Source: an uncultured Bacilli bacterium
Lineage (GTDB): Bacteria > Bacillota_I > Bacilli_A > RF39 > UBA660
Assembly: GCA_934087065.1 (NCBI GenBank)
Contig: CAKOIS010000026.1
Span: 1 to 5,674 of the forward strand
Reading direction: 5' to 3'
Length of the DNA: 5,674 nt
Part shown: positions 1 through 5,647 of the stretch, in pieces
Layout: each line of letters begins with the position of its first letter
How positions within the stretch are numbered: position 1 is the first letter of the stretch
Position numbers and translations under genes: made by a program
Notes under the pieces: model-generated
Databases searched by the model: none
Told to the model about the DNA's origin: nothing
What the model saw: only the letters and a program-made list of their open reading frames with translations

Positions 1-594
1 TTTAAAACTACATTAGTTGTGATAAGTAATAAATATTTAACCGATATAGGTGACTATAGTACAAATGATAAGTATACTTTTACATATACTGAGCCAGATG
101 AGAAACTTACTTTTAAAAATATAACTATTAAAAATGATTTTAAAGATTATAGTGTGTTTAATTCAAGTAATGGAGTAATATATAACTTAAAGAATGAAGA
201 AGAAAAGAGCATGTTTTATATAGCTATTGAAGATGATAAGATATTAAATAATACTAAGGTTAAGTCTTATTTAAAGAAAAACAATATTAATAGTTTATAT
301 GAAGCAGAGAGATTTCTTTATAAAAATAGAAATGCTAAAAATAGTATATTTACTTCAGTAAGTGATATTATTGCTAAGCAAGAGTTAGTAAATTTAGTTA
401 AACTTTATACAACAAGAACACCTTATATAATTGAAGTAAATGATAATTCTTACATCTATAAATTAGGAGATGACATCTATAATTATATGGTGTTTACTGG
501 TGGAAAAATCTATACGTTTAGTTTTAATAATAAGAATATTGATAATTTATCTTATGTAAAGGATATAATAAAAACTATTAAAATATATGAATAA
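1..594 (+). CDS. Hypothetical protein, C-terminal part (5' end outside window)
   Basis: I do not recognise this protein. The reading frame is open from the first base of the window (it begins FKTTLVVISN) to the TAA at 592-594, so the visible part is 197 codons. The first possible start inside the window is a GTG at 19. It has no purine-rich Shine-Dalgarno sequence in front of it, and the frame stays open upstream, so I treat the gene as truncated by the window edge. The visible sequence is rich in Lys, Asn, Asp, Tyr and Ile and has no clear membrane segment. The short hydrophobic stretch TLVVIS near the edge could be the tail of a signal or anchor, but this cannot be decided here. The last third looks beta-rich, with alternating Tyr/Phe/Ile around visible residues 145-180, and ends in a short Lys/Ile helix. 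The gene is closed by its own intrinsic terminator, which separates it from the next gene. Confidence 0.75.
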   Translation, partial: FKTTLVVISNKYLTDIGDYSTNDKYTFTYTEPDEKLTFKNITIKNDFKDYSVFNSSNGVIYNLKNEEEKSMFYIAIEDDKILNNTKVKSYLKKNNINSLYEAERFLYKNRNAKNSIFTSVSDIIAKQELVNLVKLYTTRTPYIIEVNDNSYIYKLGDDIYNYMVFTGGKIYTFSFNNKNIDNLSYVKDIIKTIKIYE

Positions 595-622
595 ACTCCA
601 AAACGGAGTTTTATTTTGTTTT
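593..622 (+). terminator. Intrinsic terminator of the first gene
   Basis: A 7-bp perfect stem (AAACTCC at 593-599 with GGAGTTT at 605-611) encloses a 5-base loop (AAAAC). It is followed by a T-rich run, TATTTTGTTTT, to 622. The stem begins within the TAA stop codon of the upstream gene. This is a textbook Rho-independent terminator on the + strand. The opposite strand lacks an equally good T tract after the stem. Confidence 0.88.
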
Positions 623-628
623 AAATTA

Positions 629-637
629 TGGTAAAAT
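629..637 (+). promoter_or_regulatory. Extended -10 promoter for the lipoprotein gene
   Basis: TGG followed by TAAAAT (632-637) resembles an extended -10 element (TGnTATAAT, 5 of 6 in the hexamer) of the main sigma factor. A -35 element is poor: TTTTAT at 609-614 has 17-base spacing but only 3 matches to TTGACA, and it overlaps the terminator stem. The position is what matters. The hexamer ends 7 bases before the ATG at 645, so the predicted transcription start falls on or one to two bases before the start codon, which would make a leaderless mRNA. The call rests on the motif alone. Confidence 0.55.
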
Positions 638-644
638 AATAAGT

Positions 645-1094
645 ATGAAAAAAGTAATAATATTTATAATTTGTTTGTTCTTGTGTGGTTGTAGTAGTGT
701 GAGTTCTAGTAGTGAAGTATATAACGAGTATGTTGATACTTTAAAGGGTGTTAATGAAGAGAAAGTGTGTAGTGGTATAGAAGTAACTTTTAAAGTTGAT
801 GAGATAACAGACGATTATATAAATTATTATGCTCTTATAAATAGGAACAAGATAGTTATGAAGAATATTGAAGCATTACTAATTCATGATAAAGAGACAA
901 TTAATTCTTTTCCATCAATTGGGATATATGATGAAGAAGTATCATTAACTAAAGAAGGAGATAAACTTGGTGTAAAGTTGAGTGGATACTTAGAAGTTAA
1001 TGAGAGTACTACATTTAAGCTCTTTTTAAAGTATACAGATAAAGATGGTGTAAAGAAAGAATGTTATTATATTTACAATTATCAACATAATTAG
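645..1094 (+). CDS. Small secreted lipoprotein of unknown function
   Basis: The 149-residue product starts with a short type II signal peptide: Lys at 2-3, a hydrophobic core at 4-13, then the lipobox L13-C14-G15-C16. Cys16 would be lipidated after signal peptidase II cleavage, anchoring the protein on the outer face of the cytoplasmic membrane. A Ser-rich linker (17-23) follows. The mature domain (about 25-149) has alternating hydrophobic and polar residues that suggest a beta-sandwich, with two further cysteines (C42 and C140) that could form a disulfide. I do not recognise the family. The ATG at 645 has no Shine-Dalgarno site and lies directly after the extended -10 element, so it may be translated leaderless. 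It begins the envelope-related gene run, 36 bases ahead of the Cse60-like gene. The stop is TAG, the only one among the seven genes not to be TAA. Confidence 0.85.
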   Translation: MKKVIIFIICLFLCGCSSVSSSSEVYNEYVDTLKGVNEEKVCSGIEVTFKVDEITDDYINYYALINRNKIVMKNIEALLIHDKETINSFPSIGIYDEEVSLTKEGDKLGVKLSGYLEVNESTTFKLFLKYTDKDGVKKECYYIYNYQHN

Positions 1095-1102
1095 ACATAG
1101 AA

Positions 1103-1120
1103 AAGTGTTAAATTAAACTT
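1103..1120. promoter_or_regulatory. Imperfect AT-rich dyad in the gap before the Cse60-like gene
   Basis: AAGT-g-TTAA-a-TTAA-ACTT reads as an inverted repeat with a one-base centre and one unpaired G (1107). It occupies most of the 36-base gap between the lipoprotein and the Cse60-like gene. The centre is too tight for an RNA hairpin, so if it matters it would be a protein-binding site. In DNA this AT-rich it may be chance. Confidence 0.2.
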
Positions 1121-1126
1121 GGTGGA
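1121..1126 (+). promoter_or_regulatory. Ribosome binding site setting the Cse60-like start
   Basis: GGTGGA lies 4 bases before the ATG at 1131 and is the only purine-rich element near this gene's candidate starts. It falls after the in-frame TTG at 1119 and overlaps the in-frame GTG at 1122, so it favours the ATG at 1131. The match to the consensus is weak and the spacing short, so initiation may be modest. Confidence 0.45.
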
Positions 1127-1130
1127 ATAT

Positions 1131-1307
1131 ATGAAAGTAAAAGTATTTGACGAAAGTCATGAGAGAGATTTAGAAAATAAAGTGAATTTATTTTTAACAA
1201 CTATACAAAGTAAAAATATTGTTGACATTAAGTTTTCAGTTTCAAATAGTATTTTTGGAAGTGAACAGATATATTGTTTTAGTTGTATGATTATATATGA
1301 GGAGTAA
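1131..1307 (+). CDS. Cse60-like sporulation-associated small protein
   Basis: This 58-residue protein begins MKVKVFDESHERDLENKVN and ends in a YCFSCMIIYEE segment. The layout recalls from memory the roughly 60-residue Cse60 family of Bacillota: an opening VxVF strand, an HExDLE helix, a VDIKFS strand and a closing QIYCFSxMIIY strand. In Bacillus subtilis cse60 is a sigma-E-controlled sporulation gene with no defined biochemical role, and relatives also occur outside sporulation settings. No signal peptide or membrane segment is visible, so it should be cytosolic. I chose the ATG at 1131 because it gives the family-like N-terminus and has GGTGGA ahead of it. An in-frame TTG at 1119 would add MVEY. 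The gene's last codons (GAGGAG) double as the Shine-Dalgarno site of the flippase gene, whose ATG is 2 bases after this stop, so the two are very likely co-translated. No sigma-E-like promoter was recognised. Confidence 0.75.
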   Translation: MKVKVFDESHERDLENKVNLFLTTIQSKNIVDIKFSVSNSIFGSEQIYCFSCMIIYEE

Positions 1308-1309
1308 GT

Positions 1310-2932
1310 ATGAAGAAAAATAGTTTTGTAGAAGGAACGTTCATTGCAACATTTGCAATAATAATAGTTAAAGTATTAGGTGTATTATATGTAATACCAT
1401 TTTATAGAATAATTGGAGAAAGTGGTGGTTCTTTATATAGTTATGCATATAATGTGTATAATTTGTTTTTGAATATTTCTACTGCGGGAATACCTATTGC
1501 AATTAGTAAGATTATAGCTGAATATAATACTTTAGAAATGTACGAAGCAAAGGAAAGAAGTTATAAAGTGGGAAGAAATATGATACTTATTTTGTCAGTT
1601 TTAGCTTTCTTTGTACTCTTTGTCTTTGCACCTGAAGTTGCTCATGTGATATTGGGTGAAATTAAGGGTGGAAACACATTAAATGATGTTGCTTTTGTAA
1701 TTAGGAGTGTATCGTTTTGTTTACTTATTATACCATTTTTATCAGTTTCAAAAGGATATTTACAGGGACATAACTACATTACTCCATCAAGTGTTAGCCA
1801 AGTAATTGAGCAAGTTGTTAGAATAGCGGTTATATTGTTTGGTTCATATATTGTGATAAATGTGCTAGATAAAAGTGTAACTTTAGGTGTTGGAGTAAGT
1901 GTGTTTGGAGCGTTTGTAGGTGGACTTGCTGCATATATTTATATAAAGTGTAAAATTAATAAAAATAAGGATGCGTTTATTAAGAGTGATAAAAGAGATA
2001 ATGTTACAAATAAGGAAATTGTTAAGAAGATAATTAGTTATGCACTTCCACTTATAGTGGTTAGTATAGCAACAGATATATATAGTTTGACTGATATGAC
2101 TTTAGTTGTAAGAACAAGTTATAAATTAGGGTATTCAGCAGAAAATGCAGAGACAATTGCGAGCATAATAAGTACATGGGCTCCTAAAATATGTATGATA
2201 ATTAATGCAGTTGCAATGGGTATGAGTATGAGTTTAATTCCACATATGGTAAGTAGTTATGCAAAGAATGACTTGGTAACTTCAAATAAAAGATTTAATG
2301 AGGCTATTAGAATTATTATATTTTCAACTTTACCACTTGCAGTGGGGTTATCATTCTTAAGTGAAGGAGTGTATTCATTATTTTACGGAGAAAATTTATA
2401 TGGTACTTTAATTCTTAGATACACAGCAATTAGTAGTTTCTTTGCAAGTATATATATGATAATAAGTGTATCACTTCAAAGTTTGAATAAGTTTAAAATA
2501 GTTTATATTAGTAGTGGGATAGGTTTTTTACTTAATGCTTTGTTGGATATACCATTTATGTATTTATTCCATTTGATGGGGCTTGAAGCTTTTTACGGGG
2601 CAATTCTTGCAACAATTGTAGGCTATATATTTAGTTATATTTATAGTTTATCTAAATTAAAAATTGAGTTAAACTTTAGTTATAAGAGTATTCTTGATAC
2701 TATAAAGGAAACTTTGGTGCCAATACTAGCGATGATATTTGTGTTAGTAGTGTTAAAACTATTTATCAAAGTGCCTACAAGTGGTATAATGTTAGTGCTT
2801 ACTCTTATGTTATATGTGGTTTTTGGTGGACTTACTTATGTGTTTGTTTCGTATAAAACGGGTTTACTTGAAAGAGCACTAGGAAGAGAATATATAAATA
2901 AGATATTAGGTAAATTAAGGAGGAATAAGTAA
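1310..2932 (+). CDS. MurJ/SpoVB-type lipid-linked precursor flippase (YtgP-like, MOP superfamily)
   Basis: This 540-residue polytopic membrane protein has about 14 hydrophobic segments, roughly at 10-34, 46-70, 91-113, 129-146, 162-184, 190-214, 240-262, 285-312, 332-358, 367-390, 396-420, 427-448, 464-486 and 491-515. Length and topology fit the polysaccharide transporter branch of the MOP superfamily. Family-like stretches are VIPFYRIIGESGG (28-40), SLYSYAYNVY followed by NISTAGIPIAISK (41-67), and GYLQGHNYITPSS with SQVIEQVVR (149-171). These place it near B. subtilis YtgP (MurJ) and SpoVB, which move lipid II or related undecaprenyl-linked precursors across the cytoplasmic membrane. Which of these substrates it carries cannot be told from sequence; the essential MurJ role is plausible. 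Arg33 and Arg171 are candidate charged residues of the cavity. The start ATG has GAGGAG 5 bases upstream, inside the end of the previous gene. The stop overlaps the ATPase start by one base (TAATG). Confidence 0.9.
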   Translation: MKKNSFVEGTFIATFAIIIVKVLGVLYVIPFYRIIGESGGSLYSYAYNVYNLFLNISTAGIPIAISKIIAEYNTLEMYEAKERSYKVGRNMILILSVLAFFVLFVFAPEVAHVILGEIKGGNTLNDVAFVIRSVSFCLLIIPFLSVSKGYLQGHNYITPSSVSQVIEQVVRIAVILFGSYIVINVLDKSVTLGVGVSVFGAFVGGLAAYIYIKCKINKNKDAFIKSDKRDNVTNKEIVKKIISYALPLIVVSIATDIYSLTDMTLVVRTSYKLGYSAENAETIASIISTWAPKICMIINAVAMGMSMSLIPHMVSSYAKNDLVTSNKRFNEAIRIIIFSTLPLAVGLSFLSEGVYSLFYGENLYGTLILRYTAISSFFASIYMIISVSLQSLNKFKIVYISSGIGFLLNALLDIPFMYLFHLMGLEAFYGAILATIVGYIFSYIYSLSKLKIELNFSYKSILDTIKETLVPILAMIFVLVVLKLFIKVPTSGIMLVLTLMLYVVFGGLTYVFVSYKTGLLERALGREYINKILGKLRRNK

Positions 2933-3831
2933 TGTTAAAATTAAGTCATGTCACAAAATATTACGGAGACTTTTTAGCAGTAGATGATTTATCTTTTGAA
3001 GTAAAAGATGGAGAGATATTTGGTTTACTTGGTGTTAATGGAGCAGGTAAAACTACTACTTTTAGAATGATTACAGGTTTACTTGATAAGACAAGCGGAA
3101 GCATTACTTTTAATGGTAAAAAAATAGATTACTCTGTTACTGATAAGTTAGGTTTTCTTACTGAAGAAAGAAGTTTACTCACTAAGTTAACTGTTTTAGA
3201 ACAAGCTAAATTCTATGGTGGATTAAAAGGGATGAGCGATAAAGATATTGAAAGTAGACTAGATTATTTACTTGAAAAATTAGAGATAACCGAGTATAAA
3301 AATAAGAAGATAAAAGAGTTAAGTAAGGGTAATTCACAAAAAGTACAGTTTATTATGAGTATAATAAATAGTCCTAAACTTCTTATATTAGATGAGCCTT
3401 TTAGTGGATTAGATCCGATTAATATTGAGTTATTTAAAAAGTTGATACTTGAACTTAAAAGTGAGGGGACAAGTATAATATTCTCTTCACATAGAATGGA
3501 GCATGTAGAGTATTTCTGTGAAAGTTTGGTAATTCTTGTACATGGTAAAACTGTTTTAAAGGGGAATTTGAAACAAATAAAGGAAGATTATCAAAAGAAG
3601 AATATTATGATAGAAGCAGATGCTGATATGGATGAGTTAAAAGGTATTAAAGGTGTAGAAAAAGTGGATAAAATAGGTAATACTTTTGTAGTTAGTATAA
3701 GTGATAAGAGTTACGTGCAAAATGTGTTTAACTATGTGAAGAAACTAAAGAATGTCACAAAATTTGTAGTGGAAGAACCTACACTTAATGAAATATTTAT
3801 TGATAAAGTAGGAGGTACTTATGAGAAGTAA
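2932..3831 (+). CDS. ABC transporter ATP-binding protein, NatA/YhaQ type
   Basis: This 299-residue nucleotide-binding subunit powers the permease encoded next to it. Visible motifs in order are Walker A GVNGAGKT (34-41), a Q-loop region FLTEERSLL (75-83) with Glu in place of the usual Gln, signature LSKGN (130-134), Walker B LLILDEP (150-156), D-loop SGLD (158-161) and switch His187 in SSH. All catalytic residues expected for an active ATPase are present. The Walker A third residue position often held by Pro is Val35. After about residue 215 comes a C-terminal accessory domain of the kind found in NatA/YhaQ-like ATPases (DUF4162-like). Total length agrees with that group. These systems are ABC-2 exporters, known cases exporting Na+ or affecting resistance to toxic compounds; the substrate here is unknown. 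A perfect AAGGAGG (2917-2923) lies 8 bases before the ATG, and the start overlaps the flippase stop by one base. Its own stop overlaps the permease start by 11 bases. Confidence 0.93.
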   Translation: MLKLSHVTKYYGDFLAVDDLSFEVKDGEIFGLLGVNGAGKTTTFRMITGLLDKTSGSITFNGKKIDYSVTDKLGFLTEERSLLTKLTVLEQAKFYGGLKGMSDKDIESRLDYLLEKLEITEYKNKKIKELSKGNSQKVQFIMSIINSPKLLILDEPFSGLDPINIELFKKLILELKSEGTSIIFSSHRMEHVEYFCESLVILVHGKTVLKGNLKQIKEDYQKKNIMIEADADMDELKGIKGVEKVDKIGNTFVVSISDKSYVQNVFNYVKKLKNVTKFVVEEPTLNEIFIDKVGGTYEK

Positions 3832-5128
3832 ATTATCTCTTTTAATTAAAGATGGACTAAATAAAAAAATTAATACTAAATGGTTTAAGGTTATCAATAT
3901 AATTTTATTAGTTGTTATTGTTGGTTTGTTTAATATTGACAATATCATTAAATTCTTTGGAGGAGACTTTGATGAAGATACTACTATTTATGTTTATGAT
4001 AATACTCTAAAATATTATGACGCGTTAAAAACGGCGTATGAAAGTACAAATATACAGTTAAGTAGTTCAAGCGTAAAAATTGCAAAAGGAGAAGGAAACT
4101 ACAAAGATGAAGTAGAGAAGATTAAGGAAGATAAGAAAGGTGATATAATTGTTGTTATAAATGATTTACATAATGTTGAAGTTATTTCATTTGATTATGT
4201 AGATGCACTTACTATACAAGTCTTGAATGCAAGTATAGAAAAGGTAAAAACAAGTATAGCGTTAAGTGAAAGCAATATTGCACCTGAAGAGTTAGCTAAA
4301 ATATATGAACCAGTAAGTATTACGAGAACTTATTTAAATGAAGAACTAGATGAAAACTATGAACTAGTTAATACTATTGGAAATTTAGCAATTCCAGTGT
4401 TTATAATGCCTTTCTTCTTCTTAATTCTTATGGTAACTCAAATGATAGGGGCTGAGATAAATGAAGAAAAGTCAAGTAAAAGTATGGAGATTATTGTTAC
4501 TAGTGTAAGTCCTAAAATACATTTCTTATCTAAAATGATAACATCTAACCTTTATGCAATTATTCAGTGTGTACTATTTATTCTTTACTTTGGTGTAGGT
4601 GCTTTAGTTAGAAGACTTGTAACTGGTACTTCTTTCATGGGAAGTTTAGGAGAGAGTACAACTAAGCTATTAAATACTTTTGTAGAAAGTGGAATGCTTA
4701 ATAACATATTAAAATGTTTACCATTTATAATTATAATGATACTTCTTAGTTTCTTTGCATATTCACTACTTGCTGGAATACTTGCATCTATGACAACCAG
4801 TGCAGAAGATTTCCAACAGTTACAAACACCAATGATGATGCTTATAATGGCTGGATATTTCTTAGCAATAATGGCTAGTACTTATGAAAAAAGTACATTT
4901 ATAATGGTAGTTAGCATGATACCTTTTATATCATGCATATTAAGTCCTGTGTTATTATTCCTTGGACAAATTGGAATAATGTATGTTATAATATCGTTAG
5001 CTTTACTACTTTTAGTAATATACTTACTTCTAAAATATGGCTTAAGAATTTATAAAGCAGGAATACTAAATTATAGTTCAAGTAATTTATGGAAGAAGAT
5101 GTTAGAAAGTATAAAAGTAAAAGATTAA
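3821..5128 (+). CDS. ABC-2 type permease, NatB/YhaP type
   Basis: This 435-residue membrane subunit is the partner of the ATPase just upstream. The order is: short cytoplasmic N-terminus; one membrane helix (about 22-38); a large extracytoplasmic domain (about 45-185) predicted to be mixed alpha/beta; then a six-helix bundle (about 187-209, 241-263, 299-323, 338-353, 359-381 and 384-404). The loop EINEEKSSKSMEIIVTSVSP (212-231) and the stretch TTSAEDFQQLQTPMMM (325-340) are hallmarks of the ABC2_membrane_3 group (NatB, YhaP). Length is close to YhaP. With the ATPase it should form an exporter dimer of dimers in the cytoplasmic membrane; the substrate cannot be inferred. AGGAGG (3810-3815) sits 5 bases before the ATG, within the end of the ATPase gene, and the 11-base overlap suggests translational coupling. 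The antisense open frame at 3745-3948 is a shadow of this junction. Confidence 0.92.
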   Translation: MRSKLSLLIKDGLNKKINTKWFKVINIILLVVIVGLFNIDNIIKFFGGDFDEDTTIYVYDNTLKYYDALKTAYESTNIQLSSSSVKIAKGEGNYKDEVEKIKEDKKGDIIVVINDLHNVEVISFDYVDALTIQVLNASIEKVKTSIALSESNIAPEELAKIYEPVSITRTYLNEELDENYELVNTIGNLAIPVFIMPFFFLILMVTQMIGAEINEEKSSKSMEIIVTSVSPKIHFLSKMITSNLYAIIQCVLFILYFGVGALVRRLVTGTSFMGSLGESTTKLLNTFVESGMLNNILKCLPFIIIMILLSFFAYSLLAGILASMTTSAEDFQQLQTPMMMLIMAGYFLAIMASTYEKSTFIMVVSMIPFISCILSPVLLFLGQIGIMYVIISLALLLLVIYLLLKYGLRIYKAGILNYSSSNLWKKMLESIKVKD

Positions 5129-5147
5129 TTTAAGGAGGTTTAGTAAA

Positions 5148-5510
5148 ATGAGATTTAAAACGGAAAACTTATATTTAGTTAAAATCAGTAAAATTGTGAA
5201 AATAGAAGAACTGTCTGATATAATTAGAAGATATTATGATACTGATGTAAGATATGCTTTAGCTTATCTAAAAGATGGCGAGTATAAATACCGTATGACC
5301 TATGTAGATGTTTTTACACATACAAAATATCAAACTTTAGTTAATACTGATGTTACTGGAATTTCTACTGTAGTAGAAGCAGAACCAGTAATTACAAATA
5401 CTGAATATTTAACTGAAGAAGAAGCGCTTCGTATATTAAAAGAGTTAAATCCAACTTATTTAAAAGAAGTAGAAAAAGAAAATACTAAGAGATTACGTTT
5501 ATTTAAGTAA
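5148..5510 (+). CDS. Conserved-looking small soluble protein, function unknown
   Basis: I do not recognise this 120-residue protein. It has no signal peptide or membrane segment and should be cytosolic. The N-terminal part (about 5-80) alternates strands and one helix (SDIIRRYYDTDVRYALAYLKDGEYKY spans 23-48), with many Tyr residues. The C-terminal part is a charged helix region: TEEEALRILKELNPTYL at 89-105, followed by a Lys/Glu/Arg-rich tail ending RLRLFK. Translation signals are strong: AAGGAGGT at 5132-5139 lies 8 bases before the ATG. It follows the permease stop by only 19 bases, so it is probably in the same transcript, but its strong ribosome site would let it be made at its own level. 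A role with the ABC exporter is possible from position only. The tRNA gene begins 8 bases after its stop. Confidence 0.82.
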   Translation: MRFKTENLYLVKISKIVKIEELSDIIRRYYDTDVRYALAYLKDGEYKYRMTYVDVFTHTKYQTLVNTDVTGISTVVEAEPVITNTEYLTEEEALRILKELNPTYLKEVEKENTKRLRLFK

Positions 5511-5518
5511 TCTTTTCT

Positions 5519-5602
5519 GTTAGCGTGGTGGAATGGTAGACACGCACGCTTGAGGGGCGTGTGGGGTAACCCGTGAGAGTTCAAGTCTCTTCGCTAACAC
5601 CA
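5519..5602 (+). tRNA. tRNA-Leu (anticodon GAG)
   Basis: A complete class II tRNA cloverleaf can be drawn. The acceptor stem is GTTAGCG (5519-5525) with CGCTAAC (5592-5598), then discriminator A and an encoded CCA (5600-5602). The D stem is GTG/CAC (5528-5530 with 5541-5543). The anticodon stem is CACGC/GCGTG (5545-5549 with 5557-5561) with loop TTGAGGG, giving anticodon GAG at 5552-5554. The long variable arm has a GGG/CCC stem (5564-5566 with 5570-5572). The T stem is GAGAG/CTCTT (one G-U pair) with loop TTCAAGT (5580-5586). It reads leucine codons CUC and CUU. It starts 8 bases after the stop of the upstream gene with no convincing promoter between, so it is probably cut out of the protein operon transcript by RNase P and 3' processing. 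Confidence 0.96.
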
Positions 5603-5613
5603 GTAGGCAATCT

Positions 5614-5636
5614 GTCCGAACTTTTATAGTTTAGAC
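5614..5636 (+). other. Weak hairpin downstream of the tRNA
   Basis: GTC-C-GAACT (5614-5622) can pair with AGTTT-A-GAC (5628-5636) around a TTTAT loop, with one C-A mismatch and one G-U pair. It lies between the tRNA 3' end and the terminator-like hairpin. It could help tRNA 3' processing or be meaningless. No T tract follows it, so it is not a terminator by itself. Confidence 0.25.
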
Positions 5637-5647
5637 TTAAATAAATG

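Noticed and set aside
19..594. GTG at 19 as the true start of the first gene
   Set aside because: No ribosome site precedes it and the frame is open to the window edge, so a start outside the window is more likely.
1119..1130. TTG at 1119 or GTG at 1122 as the start of the Cse60-like gene
   Set aside because: The only purine-rich site (1121-1126) lies downstream of or across these codons, and the ATG at 1131 gives the family-like MKVKVFDE start.
1086..1130. Sigma-E type sporulation promoter for the Cse60-like gene
   Set aside because: A CATAAT-like hexamer at 1086 is present, but no matching partner element at proper spacing was found.
3745..3948. Open frame of 67 codons on the - strand across the ATPase/permease junction
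   Set aside because: It lies wholly antisense to two confidently identified genes, encodes a low-complexity Ile/Leu/Asn-rich product and is explained by the AT-rich composition.
5490..5518. Dedicated promoter for the tRNA
   Set aside because: TTTATT around 5499-5504 is a poor -10 and nothing like TTGACA lies 16-18 bases upstream.
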